Shown: positions 10,927-21,100 of the stretch, piece by piece
How the letters are laid out: each line of letters begins with the position of its first letter
Position numbering within the stretch: the first letter of the stretch is position 1
Source: Paenibacillus alba
GTDB taxonomy: Bacteria; Bacillota; Bacilli; Paenibacillales; NBRC-103111
Direction of reading: 5' to 3'
Length of the DNA stretch: 64,000 nt
Assembly: GCF_013204855.1 (NCBI RefSeq)
Contig: NZ_JABMKZ010000031.1
Location: 1-64,000, forward strand
Position numbers and translations under genes: made by a program
Notes under the pieces: generated by a model
What the model saw: the letters and a program-made list of their open reading frames with translations, nothing else
Database searches by the model: none
What the model was told of the DNA's origin: nothing

Positions 10927-11643
10927 TCACCTCCAACGCTTTCTTTCAAGGACTTGTATGCTCAGAACGAGGAAAACCGCTGTTAATGTGATATAAAAGA
11001 CGATGTCGCCGCCATGCAGGACGCCTTTTTGCAGGTTCGTCATGTGGCTCGTCAATGAGAATTGACCCACATAATCCTTCAGTTTACCTGTCATCCCACT
11101 GCTGACCCAATCGAGCAGCCAAAGCAACAGCAGCATAACAAAACCGGTCATACCCGCAACCATTTGGTTGTTGGATAAGCTGGATGCGAATAAGCCAATC
11201 GCCATCATCGCACAGCCTAATAGGAACATGCTCAGATAGGACAGCCACATGACAGGCTTATCCAAGGTTCCGAAGGTCGACATGATCAGCGGATAGATTA
11301 AGCTAATCCCCACGAGTCCGATTTGCACGATAAAAGCGGATAAATACTTGCCGAGCACGATTTCGCCAATGCCCGCAGGTGAGGTGAGAAGCAATTCATC
11401 CGTTCCTTGACGGAACTCATCGGCGATGAGCCGCATCGTTAGCAGCGGGATGATAAACAGATACACGAAAGATGTGTTGCCCACAACGGAGCGCGCATCG
11501 ACAATCGGCGGCTGGCCGTTAACGAAATTGATATAGAAGAAAAAGCTCGACAGCAGCACATAGAAAGCAAACGCCACATAAGCTACCGGCGAAAAGAAAT
11601 ACATTTGTAGCTCTTTGGAGCAAATCGCCCAGACTCTACGCAT
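10927..11643 (-). CDS. ABC-2 type transporter permease (GldF-like)
   Basis: A 238-residue integral membrane protein with six predicted helices. The N-terminus (ICSKELQMYFFSPVAYVAFAF) and the block IADEFRQGTDELLLTSPAG are typical of ABC-2 permeases of the GldF/Nos type. It overlaps the ATPase gene by 8 bp at its start and ends 6 bp before the GldG-like start, so translation of the operon is probably coupled. It would form the channel with the ATPase encoded upstream. Confidence 0.9.
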   Translation of the reverse strand: MRRVWAICSKELQMYFFSPVAYVAFAFYVLLSSFFFYINFVNGQPPIVDARSVVGNTSFVYLFIIPLLTMRLIADEFRQGTDELLLTSPAGIGEIVLGKYLSAFIVQIGLVGISLIYPLIMSTFGTLDKPVMWLSYLSMFLLGCAMMAIGLFASSLSNNQMVAGMTGFVMLLLLWLLDWVSSGMTGKLKDYVGQFSLTSHMTNLQKGVLHGGDIVFYITLTAVFLVLSIQVLERKRWR

Positions 11644-12691
11644 CGGTATCTACCTCCTCGTTCGGAACAGAGTCGGGTGCCGCAGGTTCGTCGGTCGTCA
11701 GCTTGAGGAAAATATCCTCCAGGCTGAGGCTTTCCCGCTTCATTTCGAGAATCGGGTAGCCAGCACCGGCTAAGCGGAAAAAGAGCGCTTCACGGATATC
11801 GGTACGATCCGCTGAAGTAACGAGCAGCTTCACAGATTCCGCTGCCGGCTCTTGGACTACTGCTAGTTCAGCTGCGTCGGAGATAGGCTCGCTGGCTTGG
11901 TCAGACGCCGCCGGTAGGGCTGTGTCGACTTCTTTGACCTCTGCGACCGCCTCCAGGCTGCGCAGCTCGGTCAAGATCCGCTCGCGAGGTCCCTTGACCT
12001 CGAGCGACACCTCGAACGTTTCGCCCATCGTACGGCCGAGATGCTCGGGACGCTCGTCCAGTACGACGCGGCCTTGGTTAATAATCAGCACGCGGTTGCA
12101 GATCGCGTTAATTTCCGGCAAAATGTGCGTGCTCAGCAGCACCGTATGGTTCTCACCCAGCTCATGAATCAGCTGGCGGATTTCGATGATCTGCTTCGGA
12201 TCGAGGCCGGACGTGGGCTCGTCCAGAATCAGCAGATCAGGTTGGTGCAAAATAGCTTGCGCGAGACCTAAGCGCTGCTTATAGCCCTTAGAGAGGGAGC
12301 GAATGATCTGCTTCTCGCGACCTTGCAAGCCCAGCTTGTCGATGGCTTCGCCGACACGCAGCTTCTGCTCGCGGGCAGGCACATCACGCAGGTTCGCGAT
12401 GAAGCGCAAGTAAGCTTGCACCGTCATCTCGGGATAGAGTGGCGGTGTTTCCGGCAAGTAGCCGATTTTGCGGCGTGCTTTCTTCGGGTTGTCCGCCATG
12501 GAGTGGCCATCCACCCAGATTTGCCCGTGTGTTGGATTCAAATAGCCGGTAATCATGCGCATTGTCGTTGTTTTGCCAGCGCCGTTCGGCCCTAAGAAGC
12601 CGACGATTTCGCCGCGCTGCATCGAGAAATCGATGTTATGCACGCCTCGGGCATTTTCGTACAGCTTGCTGACTTGTTTGACCTCAAGCAT
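11636..12691 (-). CDS. ABC transporter ATP-binding protein (GldA-like)
   Basis: A 351-residue ATPase with Walker A GPNGAGKTT, signature LSKGYKQR and Walker B LLILDEPTSG. After the nucleotide-binding domain (to about residue 225) there is a C-terminal regulatory extension carrying an acidic, Pro/Ala-rich insert, then LVTSADRTDIREALFFRLAG, as in other GldA-like ATPases. The ATG at 12691 follows GGGGGATCTTGG; an upstream in-frame start is less well placed. It heads the operon with GldF-, GldG- and DUF4340-type genes. ATP hydrolysis should drive export or membrane work of an unknown substrate. Confidence 0.92.
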   Translation of the reverse strand: MLEVKQVSKLYENARGVHNIDFSMQRGEIVGFLGPNGAGKTTTMRMITGYLNPTHGQIWVDGHSMADNPKKARRKIGYLPETPPLYPEMTVQAYLRFIANLRDVPAREQKLRVGEAIDKLGLQGREKQIIRSLSKGYKQRLGLAQAILHQPDLLILDEPTSGLDPKQIIEIRQLIHELGENHTVLLSTHILPEINAICNRVLIINQGRVVLDERPEHLGRTMGETFEVSLEVKGPRERILTELRSLEAVAEVKEVDTALPAASDQASEPISDAAELAVVQEPAAESVKLLVTSADRTDIREALFFRLAGAGYPILEMKRESLSLEDIFLKLTTDEPAAPDSVPNEEVDTDA

Positions 12692-13006
12692 CCAAGATCC
12701 CCCATTCATTCTTTTCGTTCTATATAACCATCATCACTATACCCGTGGAACAATAAACCAACCTTAAGCAAATCTGAAAAATAGATTAAAAAAATGTGTC
12801 TAAATTATGAACGAACGAGATATGGTTGTTGAGGTTGTTAGGATGCTAAATCATCGAATGCTAGAAAGCAGACTGAAATCGCATGTGTTTAACCAATAAA
12901 AAACCCCTAGCTGCGAAGCCACTGAAAAAGTCCCAATCTTATAAACGATGCAGTCTTATAAGGGGAAAAAGCATAGAACTCGCTCTGAGACTGCCCAAAA
13001 GAGACC

Positions 13007-13054
13007 GTCTCACCGACCGAATCAGTCGGCATCGACGCGAAAGCAAGCTGAGCC
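13007..13054. repeat. 48-bp direct repeat, copy 1
   Basis: The segment from GTCTCACCGACCGAATCAGT to GCAAGCTGAGCC recurs identically at 13350-13397. It includes a small dyad, CCGAC/GTCGG. Confidence 0.9.
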
Positions 13055-13086
13055 TGCCGAAAAGGCCGTCTCACCGCACCAATTTT

Positions 13087-13116
13087 GAAAAAGACTGCAA
13101 TAGTGCAGCCTTTTTC
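13087..13116. terminator. Hairpin with terminator-like T-run
   Basis: A 13-bp stem with one non-Watson-Crick pair around the loop ATAG, GAAAAAGACTGCA with TGCAGCCTTTTTC. It may end transcription in either direction within the gene-free block. Confidence 0.5.
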
Positions 13117-13139
13117 GTTCAAATCGTCTGAAAATCGAG

Positions 13140-13163
13140 AAAGCCTGCAATAGTGCAGGCTTT
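13140..13163. terminator. Second hairpin of the same type
   Basis: A perfect 10-bp stem, AAAGCCTGCA with TGCAGGCTTT, around ATAG, followed on the plus strand by TT. It shares its core with the hairpin at 13087-13116, so the two are probably diverged copies. Confidence 0.5.
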
Positions 13164-13349
13164 TTAAGCTTTTCCGTCCTAGAATCGAAAAAAGTTCTCT
13201 AAAGGATGCATGATTGCAGGCTTTTCACCTTTTTACTTATTTCCAAGCCGAAAAGGATGCATATTCGCAGGAATTACCCGGCTGCCTGAGTCTCATCGTG
13301 CGAAAAAGCAGCATAGCTGCTAAAGTAAGCTGAGTCTGCCGAAGAGACT

Positions 13350-13397
13350 GTCTCACCGACCGAATCAGTCGGCATCGACGCGAAAGCAAGCTGAGCC
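13350..13397. repeat. 48-bp direct repeat, copy 2
   Basis: Identical to 13007-13054; the two copies lie 343 bp apart in the same orientation. Confidence 0.9.
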
Positions 13398-13513
13398 CGC
13401 CGAAAAAAAGGCAGTCTCAGTTTGATGTTGTATCTCCTTAGAATCGGCAAATGGTAGGCCTTTACCTACTTTAGTCAATTTCACAAAATCAAAACAAGCG
13501 TTTTTCAGTGGCG

Positions 13514-15172
13514 TTAAAAACCTAAAATTTTGGCAATCTTGTCTAGTAGTCTTTGCTGTGATATTAATTGTTGAGACATTTCATCATACCGTTGGTTCAC
13601 TAGCTCCGTTGTCGACGCAAGTATTTCACCTCGGAGATCTCGCTCCGAAACTTCAGCAACCTTCTGCTGCACGGTTTCGACAACATTTTGCAGTTCTGTT
13701 ACCTTTTGCGTATGGAGATGATTTCCTTTATGCAAGTTCCGTATTTCCATCGAAATACTTTCGTACCGTTGGTTCACTAGCTCCGTTGTGGACGTAAGTA
13801 TTTCACCTCGGAGATCTCGCTCCGAAACTTCAACAACCTTCTGCTGCACCATTTCGATCACATTTTGCAGTTCTGTTACCTTTTGCGTATGGAGATAATT
13901 TCCTTTATGCAAGTTCCGTATTTCCATCGCAATGCTCTCGTGCCGTTGGTTCAATAGCTCCGTTGTGGACGCAAGTATTTCGCCTCGGAGATCTCGCTCC
14001 GAAACTTCAACAACCTTCTGCTGAACGGTTTCAATCACATTTTGCAGTTCTGTTACCTTTTGCGTATGGAGATGATTTCCTTTATGCAAGTTCCGTATTT
14101 CCATCGAAATGCTCTCGTGCCGTTGGTTCAATAGCTCCGTTGTGGACGCAAGTATTTCACCTCGGAGATCTCGCTCCGAAACTTCAACAACCTTCTGCTG
14201 CACCATTTCGATCACATTTTGCAGTTCTGTCACCTTTTGCGTATGGAGATAATTCCCCTTATGCAAGTTCCGTATTTCCATCGAAATGCTCTCGTGCCGT
14301 TGGTTCAATAGCTCCGTTGTGGACGCAAGTATTTCGCCTCGGAGATCTCGCTCCGAAACTTCAACAACCTTCTGCTGAACGGTTTCAATCACATTCTTCA
14401 ATCCTTGTACTTCAACAGCTGCACCCTCTATTTCTCTATGCAGAAATGCTAATGTGGCAGCCACCTCACTACTTGTGTCCTGTTCGAACAAATTAACGAT
14501 ATGGTGCGTGAGAATCTGGATCACATTTCGCAATTCCGTTACTTCTTCAGACAAACCAGAAACTTCGATAACCTTTGATTTAAGCGTCTCGATGATGTTA
14601 CTAAGTTCCGCAACTTCATTGCTTAATTGAGCGAACTGAGCCATTGATTGATCCAGCATAGGCAACAAACGCCCGCCACTTGCTAAAGACGATATACCCA
14701 CCTTTTGATTGAGATCGTCTACTTTGCCCATTCCATTCATTGGGGATTTATTCGCTTCTATCTTTTGCACGAGGAGCTGTACCATGTGACTTAATTCCAC
14801 GGTTTCCTTGCTTAATTGCAAGTTAGAGTTGTTCATAACTGGAGGTGAAATCGAATGATCTGCGGAGGGAGATAAATTAGAGTCAGGAACAACAGTCGGT
14901 ATAGGTGATAAAGGCTTTTCATCATGAAGTGCATTCGCTGCTTTCTGACGCATTTCCCGTAAATGTTCTTTTATCCATTTAAGCGGTTTATTGGCATCGC
15001 TCAACTTAGCAATGATCTCAAAGATTTCAATAGCTTCTTCTGTGTACCTTAGCGATCCGCCAATAGCTTTAGTCGGAAGAAACTCACGAAAATCATTTGA
15101 CCATTCCATCACAGCTGCTCGCGGTTTTCCGATTTTACCAGCGATCTCAGTGAACTTATATGTCCTTTTCAT
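13514..15172 (-). CDS. MerR-like HTH protein with five 59-residue coiled-coil repeats
   Basis: A 552-residue protein. Residues 1-75 (MKRTYKFTEIAGKIGKPRAA, then GGSLRYTEEAIEIFEIIAKL) look like a MerR-type DNA-binding domain as in DUF3967-type or plasmid/chromosome-organising proteins. A Pro/Ser-rich linker follows, then heptad-like coiled coil (LSNEVAELSNIIETLKSKV). Residues 258-552 are five near-identical 59-residue repeats beginning LQNVIEMVQQKVVEVSERDL. The ATG at 15172 has AGGGTGG 12-13 nt upstream, a long spacer; an open frame continues to 15304 without a better site. Function is not known; a DNA-binding head on a long coiled-coil tail suggests a structural or regulatory role. Confidence 0.72.
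   Translation of the reverse strand: MKRTYKFTEIAGKIGKPRAAVMEWSNDFREFLPTKAIGGSLRYTEEAIEIFEIIAKLSDANKPLKWIKEHLREMRQKAANALHDEKPLSPIPTVVPDSNLSPSADHSISPPVMNNSNLQLSKETVELSHMVQLLVQKIEANKSPMNGMGKVDDLNQKVGISSLASGGRLLPMLDQSMAQFAQLSNEVAELSNIIETLKSKVIEVSGLSEEVTELRNVIQILTHHIVNLFEQDTSSEVAATLAFLHREIEGAAVEVQGLKNVIETVQQKVVEVSERDLRGEILASTTELLNQRHESISMEIRNLHKGNYLHTQKVTELQNVIEMVQQKVVEVSERDLRGEILASTTELLNQRHESISMEIRNLHKGNHLHTQKVTELQNVIETVQQKVVEVSERDLRGEILASTTELLNQRHESIAMEIRNLHKGNYLHTQKVTELQNVIEMVQQKVVEVSERDLRGEILTSTTELVNQRYESISMEIRNLHKGNHLHTQKVTELQNVVETVQQKVAEVSERDLRGEILASTTELVNQRYDEMSQQLISQQRLLDKIAKILGF
13517..14401 (-). repeat. Five tandem 177-bp coding repeats
   Basis: Units at 14225-14401, 14048-14224, 13871-14047, 13694-13870 and 13517-13693. 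Units 1 and 3 share QNVIET/KGNY-type variants and units 2 and 4 share QNVIEM/KGNH variants. This alternation points to duplication of a 354-bp two-unit block rather than of single units. The last unit diverges in its second half. Confidence 0.92.
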
Positions 15173-15276
15173 TGTTATCCATCGCCACCCTTTCTTCTTA
15201 TGTCCATTAAGCGTAGGCATCAGCTGTAACATATTATTCAGGGCGTCAAACAAATGACAGTAAATATATACAACAA

Positions 15277-15301
15277 ACCCAGCACCTAAAAGGCGCTGGG
15301 T
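15277..15301 (-). terminator. Terminator of the U32 family gene
   Basis: A stem ACCCAGCGCC/GGTGCTGGGT around TTTTA on the minus strand, followed by TTGTTG. It lies 22 bp past the U32 gene stop. Confidence 0.7.
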
Positions 15302-15322
15302 CAATTCCCCATCTATGGATCC

Positions 15323-17872
15323 TTACTTCACCAATTGGCCGCGCGTAACGCCTAGCTGATTGGTCGCTTTCAGTGAACGCCATACTTGCGTTCCGCTGAT
15401 TTGTCCGTCGATTGCGCGGCGGTACAAATCCAGGATTTCACGGACTTTGTCCGGCGTTTCCTCAAGAAACTCGACTCGGAATGCGCGAATACCCAGATCC
15501 ATGAAATGGCTCAAATATTCTGCGCCTGATTGATCGACGGCATTATATACCGTATTGCGGCAGCCTTCATCGACACGCACCGGATGCGACATCCCCACAC
15601 GGTCCTGCAAGGAAACGCTGTGATCCTCGCAAGGACGGCCACAGTTCGTGAAGTCGGTTCCTTCGCTCAGGAACGTACAGTACACACAATGCTCCGTGTG
15701 GAACATTGGCATGTGCTGGTGAATAACGACCTCCAGTTTGGACGTTTCGGAACGACGAAGCAAATCAACCATTTGCTGAATGTTCAAATCGTACGAAGGC
15801 GTCACTTTGGAGAGACCCGCTTCCAAGAAGAGCGCCGCTGTTTTGTGATTGGCCACATTGAGCGAGAAATCACCGATTAATTGCGGCTGCGGTGCACTTG
15901 GATTCTCCAAGCGATGCTTCAAGAAGAAGTAGGCAGCCCCCGTGTTACGGATCAACACCGCATCAGGCTTAAGTTTGAGAATATTGTTAAAATAGCCCGT
16001 TTCCCCAGGCATATGAATCCGCGGAGTCGCCAAGGCGATTCGGCGGCCAGCTGCATGGACAGCTTCAACGGCTGCAGGGAACTGCTTAATAAATTCAAAA
16101 TCAGCATAAATGAGCTGTACATCATCTGTCGTTTCCAGCACAGCCTTCACCTGATCCAGGTTGCGGCAAAGCGCAGTTAGCTCTACAGCGCTGCGCTCCG
16201 CTAAGGATAGCGCAGGCGTATTCGCAGCGGCGGCTTGGTACGCAGCCGCAGTCGGAAGCACGTCGTCGTACACGCCGACGTCACGCTTCCTGTACGCGCG
16301 CGGCTTCTGCCGCTCGTCTTCCATCAGCTCAACAGCGCTGCGCCGCATGCTGTTCAGCTCGCGCATCGGCACGATAAGCTCACCGACCAGCTGGACTTCC
16401 AGCTGGCTGAGTTCGTAAATCGTGCCGCCAAGGCGACCGAACTGCTCGGTGAAGAGCTGTTCGTCCATCGGTCTTTTTTCCGCGCGAACCAGCGGAAGCT
16501 CGGATTGTACGAAGACAGTATGGCCGCCTCGGATATCTGTCCACCAGCTTTTGAGCGGCTCGCCTTCAACACCGCTAATCTTGACGCTAACCGGGAATGT
16601 CCGGTAAGGCTTATCGGTCTCGAAGGTCTGGCGCAGTCGCTTGTCGAGATGTGGATCGTTCGTCTTCCAAATGCGGTCGCCGACATGCAGACGACTTAAT
16701 TCGACATCGTTGCGGCCCATAATAATTTCGATGAGTCCGCCCTCGGCTTCGCCTTCGAGCTTCTCTCCTTTGCGGCGCAAATCATAGATTCGCCCGCCTT
16801 CTTCTTTCTTCGTTGGGTCCCCGGCATCGAAGACGACACCGTCTCCGCGCTTAATCGGCGCCTCGAGCTCGCAAATCACGCCATCGCGCAAAATTTGCTT
16901 GATACGGCCAACGAAAACCCCACGGCTTTTGGGAAACGTGCCGTCAACAAGCTGCTTATTGTTGGTTCCATTCAAGAAACCTACGGTAAATCCACGCGAG
17001 AAGCTTTGCTGCAGCTCACGAACCTCATCTTTCGACGGACGAGCATCCTCACCATCAAAATAACGGTCAATGGCACGGCGATATTTACTCACGACATTAG
17101 CCACGTATTCAGGGGTTTTCAAACGCCCCTCAATTTTAAAAGAACGCACACCAGCTTCAATCAGTTCCGGCACAATCTCAATGGCCGCCAAATCCTTCGG
17201 AGAAAGCAGATAAGTGACGTCACCCATCGGCTTTTGAACGCCATCCACCATCAGGTCATACGGCAAGCGGCAAGCCTGCGCGCACTCCCCGCGATTGGCG
17301 GAGCGCCCACCCCACATTTCGGAAGTCAAACATTGACCTGAGTAGGAAACGCAAAGCGCACCATGCACGAAAACTTCCATCGGAAGTTTGGCTTGATCCC
17401 CGATTTGTTTGATCTGCTTCAGGTTATTTTCACGACCAAGAACGACGCGTTCGATGTCGAACGGCTTCGTAAATTCAACAGCTTCCGGCGATGTAATCGT
17501 CATCTGTGTCGATCCGTGAATCGGGAAATCCGGAGAAATCTCGCGAATCATTTTAACCAAACCAAGATCCTGCACAATAACCGCGTCGACACCCGCATCC
17601 ACACAAGCCTCAATCAACTGCTTCGCCTCGTTCAACTCTTCCTCGAAAACGAGGATGTTAAACGTCAGGAAGCCCTGAACCCCATATAGATGAAGAAACG
17701 ACATAATATCCGGCAATTCTGCCATCGTAAAATTATGCGCTCTAGCTCGTGCATTAAATTTCTCCACACCAAAAAACACGGCATCCGCCCCATTGGCAAC
17801 AGCCGCTCGCAAACAATCCCAATCCCCCGCAGGGGCCAACAATTCTATATCTTCTCTGCGTATCGTACGCAT
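15323..17872 (-). CDS. U32 peptidase family protein with C-terminal DUF3656-like region
   Basis: An 849-residue cytoplasmic protein. The N-terminal half (IELLAPAGDWDCLRAAVANG; HGSTQMTI; VFVHGALCVSYSGQCLTS; GECAQACRLPYDL; RSFKIEGRLKTPEYV) is the U32 signature, including the cysteine set that binds an Fe-S cluster. The second half has a further Cys-rich block (EHCVYCTFLSEG, NCGRPCEDH). The family includes the E. coli RlhA/TrhP enzymes that hydroxylate cytidine or uridine in 23S rRNA or tRNA, so an RNA-modification role is more likely than proteolysis, but the target here is unknown. The ATG at 17872 has GAAAGGA upstream; the frame's earlier start is ignored. Confidence 0.88.
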   Translation of the reverse strand: MRTIRREDIELLAPAGDWDCLRAAVANGADAVFFGVEKFNARARAHNFTMAELPDIMSFLHLYGVQGFLTFNILVFEEELNEAKQLIEACVDAGVDAVIVQDLGLVKMIREISPDFPIHGSTQMTITSPEAVEFTKPFDIERVVLGRENNLKQIKQIGDQAKLPMEVFVHGALCVSYSGQCLTSEMWGGRSANRGECAQACRLPYDLMVDGVQKPMGDVTYLLSPKDLAAIEIVPELIEAGVRSFKIEGRLKTPEYVANVVSKYRRAIDRYFDGEDARPSKDEVRELQQSFSRGFTVGFLNGTNNKQLVDGTFPKSRGVFVGRIKQILRDGVICELEAPIKRGDGVVFDAGDPTKKEEGGRIYDLRRKGEKLEGEAEGGLIEIIMGRNDVELSRLHVGDRIWKTNDPHLDKRLRQTFETDKPYRTFPVSVKISGVEGEPLKSWWTDIRGGHTVFVQSELPLVRAEKRPMDEQLFTEQFGRLGGTIYELSQLEVQLVGELIVPMRELNSMRRSAVELMEDERQKPRAYRKRDVGVYDDVLPTAAAYQAAAANTPALSLAERSAVELTALCRNLDQVKAVLETTDDVQLIYADFEFIKQFPAAVEAVHAAGRRIALATPRIHMPGETGYFNNILKLKPDAVLIRNTGAAYFFLKHRLENPSAPQPQLIGDFSLNVANHKTAALFLEAGLSKVTPSYDLNIQQMVDLLRRSETSKLEVVIHQHMPMFHTEHCVYCTFLSEGTDFTNCGRPCEDHSVSLQDRVGMSHPVRVDEGCRNTVYNAVDQSGAEYLSHFMDLGIRAFRVEFLEETPDKVREILDLYRRAIDGQISGTQVWRSLKATNQLGVTRGQLVK

Positions 17873-18046
17873 GGCAGCAAATCCTTTCAATAATAGATCC
17901 TCGGGTCATCCTCAAAGTCTTCTCTTTAGTGTAACAGAAAGGATAGGTAGGAATCTAGGGCATCAAGCAATTACAAAGTTACCCAGAATCCGACACACCC
18001 TGTACAATTCCAATCATTGCCTACGCGCGCTCAACCCCTTTAGAAG

Positions 18047-18075
18047 TTAACAAACTTACCTATGAATGCTATAAT
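18047..18075 (+). promoter_or_regulatory. Promoter of the Dlt-like operon
   Basis: -35 TTAACA (18047-18052), 17-bp spacer and a consensus -10 TATAAT (18070-18075). Transcription would start near 18082, giving a short leader before the TTG start at 18115. The rest of the 17873-18114 interval must also contain the leftward promoter of the U32 gene, which I could not pick out. Confidence 0.75.
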
Positions 18076-18114
18076 GTCAAGGATAGTGACCATTACAGTA
18101 ATCGAGGGATCCCT

Positions 18115-21100
18115 TTGGCTTTGTCGAAAATTCGCGTTCTTCCAGTAGTGATTGGACTAGGCCTTTGCCTCTTCATCATGCTCTGCATCCTACTATTTTT
18201 ACCAAAAGTAGACGAAACTAAGCTCCTTTATGCGACGAGCGGGGATGTATATGATACGGCAGCCTACGGAAACTTCCAACAAACCTTGCAAGCAGGAATC
18301 AAGCTTAACAAACAAAACCTGCCTAATCTATCCGCAAAAGAGCTGAACAAGTACGATGCCATCTATCTGGATCCTGCGCTGGCGCAAGATGCCGCGTGGT
18401 CCGTACAAGCAGAAAAGCTAACCGGATATGTGAAGCATGGCGGCCATTTATTAGTTGAAAATGGGTTCTCTACCAGCTTTCCGCTAGACTTTCTAGGTGC
18501 TGCGAGTGTTGTTGACTTGCAGAAATTACCGCTAACTACGCTAACCAACACACCGAGTCTTACTTACCCGCAGGTTCCCGTTAATCTGCAGGGCTTACAG
18601 CAAACCTTTCAGTTATTTAGTCAGAGTTATCTTAAGCATCACGCCTTGGACGACATGCCTGGCTTCCATATGGGGTTCGGCTTTGTTCCTTCTACAGGAC
18701 AAACCCTTGTTGCCATGACCACGCCCGGACAGCCGATTTCACTCGCCATGCAGAATCACGTGGGCAAAGGCACCGTCCTGATCAGCAGCAACTTTCTGCC
18801 GAATCGGTATTTTCCAACCGGCTATGATATGAAAAGCGGCATGGACCCGAAGCTCGGCTTCTCGCAATGGGCTGCTAAATATCAAGCGGAGAGCAAGCCT
18901 GTATCTGGAACGACTTATTTCAATAAAAGAGCTTTGCCGATTGAGCCTTACTTCAATTTCGATTTTGCTGCCGCGAACATGCAGTACCGCAGCGAGCTGC
19001 TCTCTTACGTAGCGAAGGAAACACTGGGCTACAGTGTGCGCAAGGTTCTTGGCCCTTACGGGCGGCCGGCTATGGCGTTTCAGAATCATTTTGAGGCGAT
19101 GTCGGCCATTCAGCAGAAAGACGGCATCGCTTGGGCGGAGCTGCTCAAGAAGTATAACGAAGTTCCTTCGTTTACACTCGTCCGCAACGCCTTCTATTGG
19201 GGACAATGGCGCGAGAGCGTGACGGTGCAGCTGAACACGGGGACGAACGCGCAGCCCAAGTTCGTCGGCGAGCTGCCCGGCTCCGGCTACGCCAGCGGCT
19301 TGCATGTCATGTCTGGCGGCAAACCTTTGCGCCAGGCGCTGTTCCCTCAGTATCGCGATCTGGCGAGCGCGATTGAACTGCCTTACCGCGCGTACCCGGC
19401 CGCGGCGGATCTGAACGGCGATGGCCGCATCGATCTGCTGGCCGGCAGTGCGGATGGATTCGTGTATAAGTACACGAATCTTGGCCCTGCGGCGGCGGCT
19501 TACGCGAGCGAACCGCCGCCCGAGGGCTTGGCGCTGCCGGACACGTTCGGCGCGCCGGAGAAGATCTTGCTGGAGAGCGGCGCGCCGCTCCAGCTTGGCC
19601 CTTACAGCACCGTTCACGCCGCAGACGTGAACGGGGACGGCCGCCCGGACCTCATCGTTTCCGATGAGGCCGGGGCCGTGTGGGCTGTGCCGCAGCTTGC
19701 GAGCGGCAGGTTTGCGAAGCCCGCGGCGGTGCTCGCGGGCGGAAAGCCGCTGCAGCTGCCCGGAGGGCCTGCAGCGCCGCTGGTCGCCGACATCGACGGC
19801 GACGGCAAGCTCGACCTCGTCCTCGGCGGAGCCGATGGACGAGTGTGGCTCTACAAGGGCCGCAGCGCAGCGGCCCTTGACTTGGCACAAGGCAGCGTGA
19901 TCATGACGCTGCCGAACCAAGCCACGCACGCCGCGCCCAGCGCGCGCGATCTGAACAACGACGGCCGACTCGATCTCGTAGTCGGCAGCAGCGACGGGGA
20001 CCTGCAGGTGTATCTCCAAGGCGCTGACGGCGCTTGGACGCCACAAGGTCCCCTGGAGGGCACAACCCTCAACCAAGTCGGCAATCATGCCTTGGTTGCT
20101 GGCCACTACTCCGTCCCGCTATGGGTCGATCTCAATCACGACGGCAAAGACGATCTGGTCGTCGGCGGCATCGAATTCGGGTCCCCCGTTTCGATCGACG
20201 ACCCGCAGTTTCCTTATCCTGCGGAGCTTCAAGCATTTATCCAATATGCGCGTGATAACCATTTGGATTTGAATCCTCATGTGTTTGTACATAATTTCAA
20301 AAGTGCTGATCAAGAGCGGACCGAGCTGACTTTGCACAAGCAAGCCTTTGACAAGCTAGGCATTCCTTGGCTGCATCCGGGTACGAATCAGCATACATGG
20401 CGCATCAATAACGAGGACCATGCCCAAACGCTGCAAAGCGAGCAGCAGCAAGGCATGTGGTACAACTTCGGGTTCCTGCCTTCCGAATCGCCCGTCATTG
20501 CCCGTCCTGATGCCGTTTGGTCTCTTCCTTTTCTTCTACAGGATAAGGAAGGCAAGACGGATCAAACGATGCTCATCCACACACCGACACCGGTGCTGCG
20601 GACAGGCGATTACGCGACGACAGATGTCTTTGAATCCATGGTGAAATTGGATATGCCGATTGATTATTTTGAGCACATCGAGTACCATTTTCCCGTACCT
20701 GCCAAAATTGCTGATTTAGCCGAGTTCGCTGACTACTTTGACAAGCTTCGCACGAAGCATGATTATAATTTTATGACCGAAAATCAGATGGCCAAATCGT
20801 TCTTAACCGCTATGAAAAGCGAGATTCGGATCAGCCAGTCCTGGGCTTCCTATTTATGGGACAAGCTGAAGGATCGATTAGCTGGCGGCAGTCCGCATTT
20901 CCATGCGACACTGACACCGAATTCAGCTAACGTGCCGACCTTGGCGGATGAATATGCTTCCACGCTGGGAGTCGTCATCGAAAAAGGTGAAAAACTGGCG
21001 CTATACTCCCTGCAAAGCGATTCCGACACCTATACAACGGTAGATACTAAGTTCTATGTTGGTTTGGCTAAACCAACTTCCATCGGGATTGGCCCCCAGA

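Larger units (their letters stand above)
12918..13512. repeat. Repeat-rich gene-free block bounded by 12-bp inverted repeats (possible MITE-like element)
   Basis: The 820-bp interval between the ABC operon and the MerR-like gene has no credible gene. GCCACTGAAAAA at 12918-12929 is matched exactly, inverted, at 13501-13512. Inside are a 48-bp direct repeat present twice and two hairpins sharing the core CTGCAATAGTGCAG. Short related modules starting TGAGNCTGCC recur at about 12986, 13050, 13331 and 13392. No clear target-site duplication is visible, so a mobile origin is only a possibility. Bases 12692-12917 hold nothing that I can identify. Confidence 0.45.

Noticed and set aside
12883-13131. 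Short open frames on both strands in the repeat block
   Set aside because: They run through hairpins and direct repeats, have no ribosome site and show no domain.
13517-14401. Regular repeats considered as a CRISPR array
   Set aside because: The unit is 177 bp, is coding throughout and has no unique spacers; it is a protein repeat. No CRISPR array was seen in the window.
18739-20106. 455-residue open frame on the minus strand inside the FG-GAP gene
   Set aside because: It is a mirror of G+C-rich codons in the real gene; composition is Arg/Ala-rich with no domain, and the plus frame has clear FG-GAP motifs, promoter and ribosome site.
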